A stretch of DNA of 64,000 bases, taken from contig NZ_MZGU01000002.1 in assembly GCF_003111605.1 (NCBI RefSeq), forward strand, positions 1 through 64,000, in the 5' to 3' direction. Source of the DNA: Methanobrevibacter woesei (GTDB taxonomy: Archaea > Methanobacteriota > Methanobacteria > Methanobacteriales > Methanobacteriaceae). The notes under the pieces were generated by a model. It was given only the letters and a program-made list of their open reading frames with translations. It searched no databases and had not been told where the DNA came from. Within the stretch, counting starts at the first letter, position 1, and every line of letters starts with the position of its first letter. The position numbers and the translations under genes are program-made. Below, piece by piece: positions 28,957-38,231 of the stretch.

Positions 28957-29316
28957 TTAATCTGCAGTTTCACAGATTATATGAACATTTCTACCACAAT
29001 CTTTTAAGTATTCACTTGCATCTTCTTCAAAATCACCGATATGGACAATTTTGTAGTTAGCCACTTCCTCATCTTCAAAGGTGATAAATAATGCATTCCA
29101 TTTTTTATGATAATACAATTTATTTGCATGTAATTTATCAGTTAAAGGACATCCTTCATCATCAGCTGGAGATGGAAGCTTTGTAAAGTATTCATGTCCA
29201 TGAAAACTTTTAAAATTAGATTCAAATGGACACATTTCAGCTATTTGATTAACTAAATCATAATCAAGCATATTAGCATGAAATTCGTTATCATCAATAG
29301 TTATTTTAAATCTCAC
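28957..29316 (-). CDS. Hypothetical protein, 119 residues (GTG start)
   Basis: Not recognised. I place the start at a GTG because a strong GGAGGT lies 5 bases before it; the frame stays open 14 codons upstream without support. It begins VRFKITIDDNEFHANMLDYD and contains CPFESNFKSFHGHEYFTKLP and DDEGCPLTD, so it is likely a small soluble protein with two separated cysteines and several histidines. Metal binding is possible but not shown. It is divergent from mch. Confidence 0.65.
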   Translation of the reverse strand: MRFKITIDDNEFHANMLDYDLVNQIAEMCPFESNFKSFHGHEYFTKLPSPADDEGCPLTDKLHANKLYYHKKWNALFITFEDEEVANYKIVHIGDFEEDASEYLKDCGRNVHIICETAD

Positions 29317-29473
29317 TATTAACCTCCTATAAAATCTAATTAATAGTATATTTATCAATGAAACTATATTATACTTTCTATTATGTTCATAAATTTTAAT
29401 CTTTAAATAAAAAATTTCAAGATTATATTTACTTCAAAAGATGTGAAAAAACTGAGAATCTGAAAAAATGAGA

Positions 29474-29497
29474 GTTATTTATAAAATTATAAATAAC
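29474..29497. promoter_or_regulatory. Perfect 24-bp palindrome over a TATA-like core upstream of mch
   Basis: GTTATTTATAA at 29474-29484 and TTATAAATAAC at 29487-29497 are perfect inverted repeats with a 2-base spacer. The centre is TATA-like and lies 65-88 bases before the mch ATG, between mch and a divergent gene. It could be an operator for a dimeric regulator overlapping a promoter. Confidence 0.45.
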
Positions 29498-29561
29498 AAT
29501 TAAACTAAAATTTAATTAACTTACTATAAATGTAAGTATTATCATATTATGAGGTTAAATA

Positions 29562-30527
29562 ATGGTAAGTGTAAACTTAGAAGCTAAAAAAACTGTAGAT
29601 GTAATGATTGAAAAAGCAGATGATTTAAACATTGCTGTTAGTCAATTATCCAACGGTGCTACAATCATCGATTGTGGTGTAAACGTTGCAGGAAGTTTTA
29701 AAGCAGGAGAACTTTATACAAAAGTTTGTCTTGGTGGATTAGCAGATGTAGGTATCTCAATACCTGGTGATTTATCTGAAAAATTCGCATTACCTTCAGT
29801 TAAAATTAAAACCGATTTCCCAGCTATCTCAACATTAGGTTCACAAAAAGCTGGATGGTCTGTATCTGTAGGAGATTTCTTTGCATTAGGATCAGGTCCT
29901 GCAAGAGCAATAGCTAAAAAACCTGCTGAAACCTATGAAGAAATCGGATATGAAGACACCGAAGCAGACATAGCTATTTTAACTTTAGAAGCAGATGTAT
30001 TACCTGTTGACGATGTAGCTCAACACATTGCAGATGAATGTAATGTTGACCCTAAAGATGTCTATTTACTTGTAGCTCCTACCTCTTCATTAGTTGGATC
30101 TATCCAAATTTCTGGAAGAGTAGTTGAAAACGGAACCTACAAAATGTTAGAAGCTATTAAATTCGATGTAACAAAAGTAAAACACGCAGCTGGTATCGCT
30201 CCTATTGCACCAATTGACCCAGATGGATTAAAAGCTATGGGTAAAACCAACGATGCAGTATTATTTGGTGGAAGAACCTACTACTATGTTGAATCTGAAG
30301 AAGGCGATGACATAGCTGAAGTAGCTGCAAAATTACCATCATCTGCAGCAGATGGATATGGAAAACCATTCTTTGATGTATTTAAAGAAGCAGAATTCGA
30401 TTTCTATAAAATCGACAAAGGAATGTTTGCTCCAGCAGAAGTTGTAATTAATGACTTAACAACTGGAAAATTATATAAAGAAGGTTATGTAAACGTAGAT
30501 TTACTTAAGAAATCTTTCGGATTATAG
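29562..30527 (+). CDS. mch: Methenyltetrahydromethanopterin cyclohydrolase
   Basis: This enzyme (EC 3.5.4.27) interconverts 5-formyl- and 5,10-methenyl-tetrahydromethanopterin, an early step of CO2 reduction to methane. The 321 residues match Mch in length, with SNGATIIDCGVNVAGSFKAG near the N-terminus, KVCLGGLADVGIS, VYLLVAPTSSLVGSIQISGR and AGIAPIAPIDPDG. GAGGT lies 6 bases before the ATG. Codon choice is that of a highly expressed gene. It is monocistronic, with a palindrome over its promoter and a strong hairpin terminator directly after the stop. A cytosolic role is expected. Confidence 0.97.
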   Translation: MVSVNLEAKKTVDVMIEKADDLNIAVSQLSNGATIIDCGVNVAGSFKAGELYTKVCLGGLADVGISIPGDLSEKFALPSVKIKTDFPAISTLGSQKAGWSVSVGDFFALGSGPARAIAKKPAETYEEIGYEDTEADIAILTLEADVLPVDDVAQHIADECNVDPKDVYLLVAPTSSLVGSIQISGRVVENGTYKMLEAIKFDVTKVKHAAGIAPIAPIDPDGLKAMGKTNDAVLFGGRTYYYVESEEGDDIAEVAAKLPSSAADGYGKPFFDVFKEAEFDFYKIDKGMFAPAEVVINDLTTGKLYKEGYVNVDLLKKSFGL

Positions 30528-30561
30528 AATAAGTTAATCACTTATTCTAACACCTTTTTTT
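30526..30561 (+). terminator. Hairpin terminator of mch
   Basis: AGAATAAGT at 30526-30534 pairs with ACTTATTCT at 30540-30548 around a 5-base loop, and a T run follows at about 30554-30561. The stem starts inside the mch stop codon. Confidence 0.75.
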
Positions 30562-30595
30562 ATACTATATTAAATATAGTCTTGTTTTTTTAAAA

Positions 30596-31105
30596 TTAAT
30601 ATCTTGCAAAATGAATTTTTTCTGGTTTGAAATTTCTCCTGGCAGCAGGTTTTTCTACAGGATATCCTAATGCAATAACTGCAAATGGAATAATATAATC
30701 AGGAATATCAAAATATTCTCTAAGTGCATTAACTCTTTCTTCATTAGGATACATACCTAACCAAACTGACCCTATTTTTCTATCAGTAGCCTCAATAAGA
30801 CAATTTTGAGTGCATGCTCCCAAATCCTGTTGGAAATAATCAAAAGTACCATATTCTTCTAGGATTTTTTTGTTAGCTAGTACTATGATTAATTTTTGAG
30901 CACCTGCAGCAGGTCCTGCATATGGAGACATTTTTGAAACAGCTTCCATATCTTCTGGATCATTAACAACAATAAATTCCCAAGGCTGTGAATTCATGGC
31001 AGACGGTGCCTGCATACCTGCCCTAATGATATCCTCAATGTCCTGAATTTCCACTTCTTCTTCTGTAAATTCACGAACACTAGCTCTTTCAAATAAAGAG
31101 TTCAT
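30596..31105 (-). CDS. Nitroreductase-family FMN oxidoreductase
   Basis: The 169-residue protein has the nitroreductase pattern: RASVREFTEEEVEIQDIEDI, then AGMQAPSAMNSQPWEFIVVN (FMN contact), QDLGACTQNCLIEATD, GSVWLGMYP and IALGYPVEKP. Members use FMN to reduce various compounds; the substrate cannot be told. GGGGG lies 7 bases before the ATG. It is a single gene read towards mch. Confidence 0.88.
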   Translation of the reverse strand: MNSLFERASVREFTEEEVEIQDIEDIIRAGMQAPSAMNSQPWEFIVVNDPEDMEAVSKMSPYAGPAAGAQKLIIVLANKKILEEYGTFDYFQQDLGACTQNCLIEATDRKIGSVWLGMYPNEERVNALREYFDIPDYIIPFAVIALGYPVEKPAARRNFKPEKIHFARY

Positions 31106-31751
<646 letters not shown>

Positions 31752-32072
31752 CTAATTAGACTGTCTCCAAGTGTTTCCACAGTTGGTACATCTAATGAAA
31801 TAGGTCGGTGCTTCATCAGCAGATCTTGTTTGTAAAACCCACCAGACCCCTTCTGTTCCACCACATTTATAACAGGTAATCTTCTTAGTTGGCATAGCTG
31901 TACTTTTCTTATCTGTGACAATTACTTCTTGTTGAGGGTTTGTTTCACCTTCAAAGCTGTACTGTTCCTTTACTTCTTCATCAGATATTGAATCTTCATA
32001 TCCACAGCTACATTTTAAGTTTCCATCTTTATCTGGCAGTAATATTTTACCACATTTTGGACAAAATTCCAT
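31752..32072 (-). CDS. tfs: Transcription factor S (TFS, TFIIS-like cleavage factor)
   Basis: TFS rescues stalled archaeal RNA polymerase by stimulating RNA cleavage. The 106-residue protein has an N-terminal zinc ribbon (Cys4, 7, 21, 23), a linker, and the TFIIS-type C-terminal ribbon with cysteines at 67, 70, 95 and 98. The catalytic acidic pair Asp86-Glu87 lies in TRSADEAPTYF, as in active TFS. GAGGT lies ahead of the ATG. Length and motifs fit TFS rather than polymerase subunit Rpb9. Confidence 0.93.
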   Translation of the reverse strand: MEFCPKCGKILLPDKDGNLKCSCGYEDSISDEEVKEQYSFEGETNPQQEVIVTDKKSTAMPTKKITCYKCGGTEGVWWVLQTRSADEAPTYFIRCTNCGNTWRQSN

Positions 32073-32223
32073 AGATAATTAACCTCTAGAAAATCTTATT
32101 AAAAATAGTATTAGATTAAACTTACTTAAAAAAGTAATGAATATTCCATAAAAAGCACAACTTTTAAAATTATTAAAATAGAAAGTTAATAATATTATAT
32201 TAAGCTATTTTTTGAGGAATAAA

Positions 32224-33525
32224 ATGATATGGAATGAAAAGATTGAGTGTATGGAAAGAGATGAACTTGAAGAATTACAACTTAAAAGACTTCAAGAAAC
32301 TGTAAAAAGGGCTTTTGATAAAATACCTTATTACAATAAAAAATACACTGAAAATAATGTTTTTCCAGAAGATATTGAAACTTTAAAAGATATTGAAAAA
32401 TTACCTTTTATAACAAAAGATGATTTAAGAGAAAGTTATCCTTTTGGACTATTTGCTGTTGATAGAAAGAAAATAACAGAAGTACATTCATCTTCAGGTA
32501 CTACCGGTAAGCCAGTTGTTTCTGGTTACACACCTAAAGACCTTGATACATGGAGTGAAACAATAGCTCGTGGTTTAACAATGATGGGTCTTGGAGAAGA
32601 AGATATTATCCAAAATACTCATGGATATGGTCTTTTTACAGGAGGATTTGGTGTTCATTATGGTTCTCATAAAATTGGAGCAACTATCATACCAATCTCC
32701 ACTGGACAGACAAGAAGACAAATTGAAATTATGAAAGATTTTGGAACTACCTGTTTGATATTTACTCCTTCCTATGGAATACACCTTGGAGAAGTAGCTA
32801 TTGAAGAAGGAATTGATCCAAAAGAATTGGGTGTTAAAGCTATTGGTTTTGGAGCTGAAATGTGGACTGAAGAGATAAGACAAAAAGTAGAGGATATATT
32901 TGGAGCTAAAGCTTACAATATCTATGGATTAACAGAATTAATGGGTCCTGGAGTGGGAATTGAGTGTGAAGCACAGAATGGTCTTCATATACCTGAAGAT
33001 ATTTACTATCCGGAAATTATTGACCCTAATACCTTGAAAAATTTAGGTCCTAATGAAAAAGGAGAACTTGTATTAACTAACCTCTACAGAGAAGGAATGC
33101 CAATAATTAGATTTAGAACTAAAGATATCACTTCAATTACCTATGAACCATGTGAATGTGGAAGAACACTTGCAAGAATGAGCAGAATCACCGGAAGAAG
33201 CGATGATATGATTAAAGTTAAAGGAGTAGCTATTTTCCCATCACAAATTGAAACAGCTCTTCTAAAAGCAGGAGATGTAGAACCTCATTACTTAATCATT
33301 GTTACAAGGCCACATGTTCTTGATGAAATCGAAGTTAAAGTTGAAGCATCTAAAGACCTTTTCTTTGACGGTGTAAAAGAAATGGTAAATGTAAAAGACA
33401 GAATAGCTAAATCTATTGAAAATGAAACAGGAATAAGGGTTAAAGTAACCTTAGTTGAACCAAAAAGCCTTCCAAGATTTGAAGGAAAAGCAAAAAGAGT
33501 TATCGATGAAAGAAACCTACACTAA
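32224..33525 (+). CDS. Phenylacetate-CoA ligase-like AMP-forming enzyme (PaaK family)
   Basis: This adenylate-forming ligase activates an aryl acid with ATP and CoA. The 433-residue protein has the P-loop-like SSSGTTGKPVVSGYT near residue 95, YNIYGLTELMGPGVG, IRFRTKDITSI, and the C-terminal SDDMIKVKGVAIFPSQIE. I start at the ATG 6 bases after GAGG; an in-frame TTG lies 4 codons upstream. The ACT-domain gene follows 12 bases later, a pairing common in methanogens, where it is tied to aromatic amino acid recovery from aryl acids. No ior genes are beside it here. Confidence 0.9.
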   Translation: MIWNEKIECMERDELEELQLKRLQETVKRAFDKIPYYNKKYTENNVFPEDIETLKDIEKLPFITKDDLRESYPFGLFAVDRKKITEVHSSSGTTGKPVVSGYTPKDLDTWSETIARGLTMMGLGEEDIIQNTHGYGLFTGGFGVHYGSHKIGATIIPISTGQTRRQIEIMKDFGTTCLIFTPSYGIHLGEVAIEEGIDPKELGVKAIGFGAEMWTEEIRQKVEDIFGAKAYNIYGLTELMGPGVGIECEAQNGLHIPEDIYYPEIIDPNTLKNLGPNEKGELVLTNLYREGMPIIRFRTKDITSITYEPCECGRTLARMSRITGRSDDMIKVKGVAIFPSQIETALLKAGDVEPHYLIIVTRPHVLDEIEVKVEASKDLFFDGVKEMVNVKDRIAKSIENETGIRVKVTLVEPKSLPRFEGKAKRVIDERNLH

Positions 33526-33537
33526 AGGAGATATTTT

Positions 33538-33969
33538 ATGAAAATTAAACAATTATCAATATTTTTACAGAATAAAAAAGGAAGTTTATATGATGCATTA
33601 GATGTTTTATCTAAAGGAGGAATTAACATTAAAGCTCTTTCCCTTGCAGATACTTCTGACTTTGGTATCTTAAGAGTTGTTGTTAACAATCCTCAAAAAG
33701 GGTTAGAAATTCTTGAAGAAGCTAATTTCCTTGTAAAAATGACTGATATAATAGCTATTGAAATGAATGATAATCCTGGTGGACTTTCAGATGTGTTAAA
33801 AACCATTAAAGATAATGATATTGATTTAGAATATCTTTATGCATTTACACATAATAAAACAGATAAAGCTATTCTTTTATTACATACTGATGAGTTAGAC
33901 AACTTGGCAGCTGTTTTAAAAGAAAATAATATAACTGTTGTATCTTCTGAGGAAGTATACAACTTATAA
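33538..33969 (+). CDS. ACT-domain regulatory protein paired with PaaK-like ligase
   Basis: The 143-residue protein holds two ACT modules. The first begins KQLSIFLQNKKGSLYDALDV and the second EMNDNPGGLSDVLKTIKDND. ACT domains bind amino acids. In operon with the ligase it probably senses an aromatic amino acid, as inferred from the usual context. GGAGAT lies 6 bases before the ATG. It converges on the ferritin gene. Confidence 0.88.
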   Translation: MKIKQLSIFLQNKKGSLYDALDVLSKGGINIKALSLADTSDFGILRVVVNNPQKGLEILEEANFLVKMTDIIAIEMNDNPGGLSDVLKTIKDNDIDLEYLYAFTHNKTDKAILLLHTDELDNLAAVLKENNITVVSSEEVYNL

Positions 33970-33997
33970 ATACTTTTTTTACTATTTTTATTTTTTT

Positions 33998-34031
33998 AAA
34001 AAAAAAGAAAGGAAGAATAAATTTATTCTTC
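33998..34031 (-). terminator. Hairpin terminator of the ferritin gene
   Basis: A perfect 20-bp palindrome at 34012-34031 (GAAGAATAAA/TTTATTCTTC) is followed, on the minus strand, by CTTTC and nine T. It contains the ancestral ferritin stop codon. The A-rich arm and spacer match the prefoldin terminator at 60488-60507 base for base. Confidence 0.8.
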
Positions 34032-34072
34032 AGAAGTTGATGGAGTGTAAACTCTGGAACCTAATTCAGAGT

Positions 34073-34549
34073 CTAACATGTATAAAATGTTTGCTGCTCC
34101 GCGTTTGCTGCTCCGCCAGCTCTTTTGATTTTTCCTAATACTTCCATAGCTGACTCTTCTTCTTCAACTTGTTCTTCTACATACCATTGTAAGAATTGGT
34201 TAGTTGCGTGGTCTTTTTCTTCGATTGCAATGTCAACTAAGTTGTTGATTAAGGAAGTTACCATTTGTTCATGTTCTAATACATGTTTGAATACAGCTTC
34301 AATGGAATCCCATTCTGTTTGAGGTGCTTCAATAGCTGTTAAGGTTACTCTTGCTCCTCTTGTGTTTAAGTAGTCATAGAATTTCATTGCATGATCTAAT
34401 TCTTCTTGTGCTTGTACTCTCATCCATTGTGCAAATCCTGGATAGTCTTGATCTTCAAAGTAAGCTGCCATTGATAAGTATAAGTATCCGGAATACATTT
34501 CTGCATTTAATTGTTCGTTTATTGCTTTTTCCATATTTTCTGAAACCAT
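34073..34549 (-). CDS. Ferritin, C-terminus altered by a 14-bp tandem duplication (frameshift)
   Basis: Non-haem ferritin oxidises and stores iron in a 24-subunit shell. The four-helix bundle is intact: [33 protein letters not shown] with the ferroxidase E and H residues, and [20 protein letters not shown]. After GGAAN the frame leaves the family sequence and ends AEQQTFYTC. The cause is a perfect 14-bp tandem duplication at 34089-34116. With one copy the frame would run [20 protein letters not shown] and stop at 34023, giving 170 residues instead of 158. Only the last short helix is lost, so the shell may still form. GGTGAT lies before the ATG. Confidence 0.92.
   Translation of the reverse strand: MVSENMEKAINEQLNAEMYSGYLYLSMAAYFEDQDYPGFAQWMRVQAQEELDHAMKFYDYLNTRGARVTLTAIEAPQTEWDSIEAVFKHVLEHEQMVTSLINNLVDIAIEEKDHATNQFLQWYVEEQVEEEESAMEVLGKIKRAGGAANAEQQTFYTC
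34089..34116. repeat. Perfect 14-bp tandem duplication in ferritin
   Basis: GTTTGCTGCTCCGC occurs twice with no gap, at 34089-34102 and 34103-34116. Fourteen is not a multiple of three, so copy number sets the reading frame of the ferritin end. Confidence 0.97.
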
Positions 34550-34669
34550 TTATATCACCAGTTTTTATTCAATTAAAATATAAGTATTGATAACTATAAA
34601 TACTTTGTGTTTTTTATAACTTTTTGTTACTATAATATGAATTTAAAAAAATAATAGAAAAATCAGGAA

Positions 34670-35470
34670 TTATTTTAGGAAACCTTTAAAGAATTCCTCA
34701 AGTTCTTCATCTTCCATAGGTTCCGGAGTAGAAACAGTGTCATTGTTCAATATATTTAAAGCAAGCTTCCTGTATTCTTCAGTTTCTTCACTTTCAGGAT
34801 ATTTTTCTACAACGGTTTTTGCATCTAATTCACTTTCTTGAATTAAATCACTCCTATTGATAACACCAATTACATGTGTACCTATCTTTTTTGCAAACTT
34901 ATCAACAATTTCCACTTCATTGTTGACTCCCTTACAGTTACAGACAATTCCACTTAACTTACCTTTAAGTTTTTTAATTCCACGAACAATGTTGTTTGCT
35001 GCATATAGGGACATGTACTCCCCTGAAGAGACAATGATAACTTCATCTGCATACTTTTCACGAAGAGGAACAGAAAATCCACCACATACAACATCCCCTA
35101 AAACATCATAAATAACAACATCAAGATCCTTGTCAAAGATACCTAAATGTTCAAGTCTTTTCATAGCTACTATAACACCACGTCCTGCACATCCAACTCC
35201 AGGTTCAGGACCTCCACTTTCAACACATAAGATATCTTTATATCCTTTATAAACTAAATCCTCTTCAACAGGGTCTTTTTTATCTTTTATAGTTTTTACA
35301 ACAGTTGGAATTCTGCCACCACAAAGTGTACGTGTTGTATCAGCTTTTGGATCACAACCAATAACTAGACAGTTCAAATCTTCAAAATCAGCATAGACTG
35401 CAGATAGATTAGCTACGGTTGTACTTTTTCCAATTCCGCCTTTTCCATAAATAGCTATCTTTTTAATCAT
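34670..35470 (-). CDS. cfbC: Ni-sirohydrochlorin a,c-diamide reductive cyclase, reductase component (NifH-like)
   Basis: CfbC passes electrons with ATP hydrolysis to CfbD during synthesis of coenzyme F430, the nickel cofactor of methyl-CoM reductase. The 266 residues are NifH-like: P-loop GKGGIGKS at 9-16, CDPKADTTR at 39-47, and the two 4Fe-4S ligands Cys94 (GVGCAGRGV) and Cys129 (GDVVCGGF). In a methanogen without other nif genes nearby, CfbC is the likely role; an NifH nitrogenase reductase is less likely because the protein is more divergent at the C-terminus. It is last in a run of leftward genes, 10 bases after the U32 peptidase. Confidence 0.88.
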   Translation of the reverse strand: MIKKIAIYGKGGIGKSTTVANLSAVYADFEDLNCLVIGCDPKADTTRTLCGGRIPTVVKTIKDKKDPVEEDLVYKGYKDILCVESGGPEPGVGCAGRGVIVAMKRLEHLGIFDKDLDVVIYDVLGDVVCGGFSVPLREKYADEVIIVSSGEYMSLYAANNIVRGIKKLKGKLSGIVCNCKGVNNEVEIVDKFAKKIGTHVIGVINRSDLIQESELDAKTVVEKYPESEETEEYRKLALNILNNDTVSTPEPMEDEELEEFFKGFLK

Positions 35471-35480
35471 TAAATCACTT

Positions 35481-36722
35481 TTAGTCTCTTTCAGTTAGTT
35501 TATACACAAAATCATTTTCACGAACTTTAGTTTCACATGCAACAGCAACATTACATCCCTTTGGAGCTTTTTCAATTGGTTTTCTATCAATTTCCATAGA
35601 TTCAATTACATGTTCAATTGATCCTGTAGTCTGGCCCTGAATAAGAATCTTATCTCCAAGAGCCAAATCATCCCATATCTTAAGTTCAGCCACCTTTACT
35701 TTACTGTAATAGTTAACAACTTTACCAATATCCTTTTTAATATATTTGGACTGATTGTCTTCACTTATTTCATAAGGCTGATTGAAATAAAATCCTGTAT
35801 CAAATCCACGGTTAAATACTTCACTTAATCTCTCAATCCATGATGGGTCAACTTTATAATCATCAGGGTTTTCAAAATACCTGTCAATAGCCTGCCTATA
35901 TACACCAGTAACCATTGCTCCATAGTCAGGACTTCTTGCACGCCCTTCAATTTTAAAGCTGGCCACTCCTGTGTCAACCAGTTCAGGAATGTGCTCAATC
36001 ATCATCATGTCCTTTGGTGAGAAAAAGTTAGTCCTATAGGAATCATCATAGGATTTAGATATTACAAAGGACTCATCTGAGATATCTGAGAAGTTAACGA
36101 CATTATCATCATCACTTTCCTCATAGGTCAAGGTCCAGTTCTTACGGCATGGCTGAAGACAGTCCCCGCAGTTGGCGCTTCTTCCATATAATCCATAGCT
36201 TAAGAAACATCTTCCAGAAATAGCCATGCACATTGCACCATGGATAAAAACTTCTGTTTCAATTGGAGATTTTTCAGTTATCCTTTTAATCTCATCAATT
36301 GACAGCTCCCGTGAAAGAATAGCTCTCTTAGCACCTAATTTTTTAAGTGTTTTTAAAGTAAAAGAATTAGTAATATTTTCCTGAACACTTATGTGAGGTT
36401 CAAGACCATGGCCTGCAGTATCTTCAATTAAACCAATATCAGAAAGAATAAGACCATCAATTTCAGCTGCAGCTATTTCAGGTAACTGACTTTTAAGTTT
36501 AGCTGCTGTATCTTCTCTTAAAATAGTGTTAGTGCAAAGATAAGTTTTTGCGCCGTATTCAGCAGCTGTCTTTGCAACTTTATCCAAATCATTAAAAGTA
36601 AAATTATTGGCATTAGCCCTCATATTGTACCCATCAAGGCCAATATAAACAGCATCTGCCCCATTTTCAAGAACAGCTCTAAGGGAAATAAAATTTCCAG
36701 CTGGTGCTAATAATTCTACCAT
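35481..36722 (-). CDS. U32-family peptidase-like protein
   Basis: The 413-residue protein starts ELLAPAGNFISLRAVLENGA, the standard U32 opening, with DAVYIGLDGYNMRANA following. A cysteine cluster in SANCGDCLQPCRKNW sits mid-protein and is preceded by CMAISGRCFLSYGL. U32 members are now mostly tied to RNA or ubiquinone hydroxylation and to collagenase-like activity; the substrate here is unknown. It sits between purF and cfbC, spaced 9-10 bases from each, so it is operonic. Confidence 0.88.
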   Translation of the reverse strand: MVELLAPAGNFISLRAVLENGADAVYIGLDGYNMRANANNFTFNDLDKVAKTAAEYGAKTYLCTNTILREDTAAKLKSQLPEIAAAEIDGLILSDIGLIEDTAGHGLEPHISVQENITNSFTLKTLKKLGAKRAILSRELSIDEIKRITEKSPIETEVFIHGAMCMAISGRCFLSYGLYGRSANCGDCLQPCRKNWTLTYEESDDDNVVNFSDISDESFVISKSYDDSYRTNFFSPKDMMMIEHIPELVDTGVASFKIEGRARSPDYGAMVTGVYRQAIDRYFENPDDYKVDPSWIERLSEVFNRGFDTGFYFNQPYEISEDNQSKYIKKDIGKVVNYYSKVKVAELKIWDDLALGDKILIQGQTTGSIEHVIESMEIDRKPIEKAPKGCNVAVACETKVRENDFVYKLTERD

Positions 36723-36731
36723 ATTAAATCT

Positions 36732-38153
36732 TTAAGGTTTATAATAAGTTTCAGCTTCAATATCCTCTGGAAGTTCAGTTGGATATTTCTCATTAATACA
36801 ACCTAAACATAGATCTTCCTTAGGCATTCCAATAGCATCAACAAGAGCTTCTAAAGTAATGTATCCTAAAGAATCAACATCTAACTGTTCTCTAATTTCT
36901 TCAACAGAGTAGTTAGCTGCAATTAATTCTTTTTTAGTTGCCATAGCTACTCCATAGAAACAAGGAGATATTACAGGAGGACAGCCTACAAGGAAGTGAA
37001 TTTCTTTAGGTTCTGCTTCTTTAACAAGTTCTAATAATTGCTGTGATGTAGTACCTCTTACAATACTGTCATCAATGAGAATAATCCTTTTTCCTTTAAT
37101 AGCTTCTTTAATAGGGTTTAATTTAAGTCTTACAGCTAGTTCTCTTTCTTCCTGTGTTGGCATAATAAATGTTCTTCCAACATACCTGTTTTTAATTAAA
37201 CCTTCACCATAAGGAATTCCTGATGCTCTTGAATAACCAATAGCTGCAGGAATTGAAGAATCTGGAACAGGAATTACAACATCTGCATCAATAGGATATA
37301 ACTTATGGAGCTGTTCACCAATATTTAATCTGGTCTGATATACATTAACTCCGTCAATTGTACTGTCAGGTCTTGCAAAATAAACATATTCAAACATACA
37401 GTGTGCTAAATAAGGTTCTTCCCCCTTATCTAACATGTAGCTGTTGATTTCATTGTTTTCAAAGTAAACTACTTCTCCAGGTTCAATATCACGGATGTAC
37501 TTTGCATTAATTACATCAAAAGCTACAGTTTCTGATGCTACAACAAAATCATCTTTTCTTTTTGCAACAGCTAAAGGTTTCATACCCATAGGATCACGTA
37601 CAGCATATAACTCACCATTAATAAGGATAGTTAATGCATAGGAACCAACAAGTTGTTTACAGACAGCTTCAATTGATTCTAAAATGTCTTTTTGATTATC
37701 ATGGTGTTCCCTTTTAAGTAAGTAACAGATAACTTCAGAATCAGTATTGGATTTAAAGGAGTAACCTTCTTCTATAAGCTCATCTCTTAACTCTCTGGAA
37801 TTTACAATATCCCCATTATGAGCCATTGCGATAAATCCATTATCAAAATCAGTTACAAAAGGCTGAGAATTTTCAAGTTTAGATTGACCAGTTGTAGAAT
37901 ATCTTACATGGCCAATTCCTACATTTCCACTAAGATGATTAATCTCGTAATCTTTGAAAACGTCTGAAATTAAACCCATACCACAATAATAATTCAATCC
38001 TTTGTCTAAATTATAAGTAGCTATACCTGCTGACTCTTGTCCTCTATGCTGAAGGGCAAAAAGGCAGTAATAAATAAAAGAAGAAACATCCTTACTTTCA
38101 TTTTCAGAATGAATCCCTACAACCCCACATTTATCTTGCAATTCATCTTGCAT
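36732..38153 (-). CDS. purF: Amidophosphoribosyltransferase
   Basis: PurF makes phosphoribosylamine from PRPP and glutamine, the first step of purine synthesis. The 473-residue protein has its N-terminal nucleophile at Cys9 (KCGVVGIH) behind a short propeptide, SSGRQHRG-type contacts as [11 protein letters not shown], and the PRPP loop [14 protein letters not shown]. Cysteines for the 4Fe-4S cluster of the Bacillus-type enzyme are present ([22 protein letters not shown]). I start at the ATG 7 bases after AGGAG. It lies upstream of the U32 gene by 9 bases. Confidence 0.95.
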   Translation of the reverse strand: MQDELQDKCGVVGIHSENESKDVSSFIYYCLFALQHRGQESAGIATYNLDKGLNYYCGMGLISDVFKDYEINHLSGNVGIGHVRYSTTGQSKLENSQPFVTDFDNGFIAMAHNGDIVNSRELRDELIEEGYSFKSNTDSEVICYLLKREHHDNQKDILESIEAVCKQLVGSYALTILINGELYAVRDPMGMKPLAVAKRKDDFVVASETVAFDVINAKYIRDIEPGEVVYFENNEINSYMLDKGEEPYLAHCMFEYVYFARPDSTIDGVNVYQTRLNIGEQLHKLYPIDADVVIPVPDSSIPAAIGYSRASGIPYGEGLIKNRYVGRTFIMPTQEERELAVRLKLNPIKEAIKGKRIILIDDSIVRGTTSQQLLELVKEAEPKEIHFLVGCPPVISPCFYGVAMATKKELIAANYSVEEIREQLDVDSLGYITLEALVDAIGMPKEDLCLGCINEKYPTELPEDIEAETYYKP

Positions 38154-38231
38154 GTACAATCTCCTTTAATTAGTAAATATAGTTATAATTATAAAATTTA
38201 TCTTATTAAATAGTAACGGTTTATTTATATA

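Noticed and set aside
34670-35470. NifH of a nitrogenase
   Set aside because: No nifD/nifK or other nif genes are nearby. The gene sits among housekeeping genes of a methanogen, where CfbC of F430 synthesis is the expected NifH homologue.
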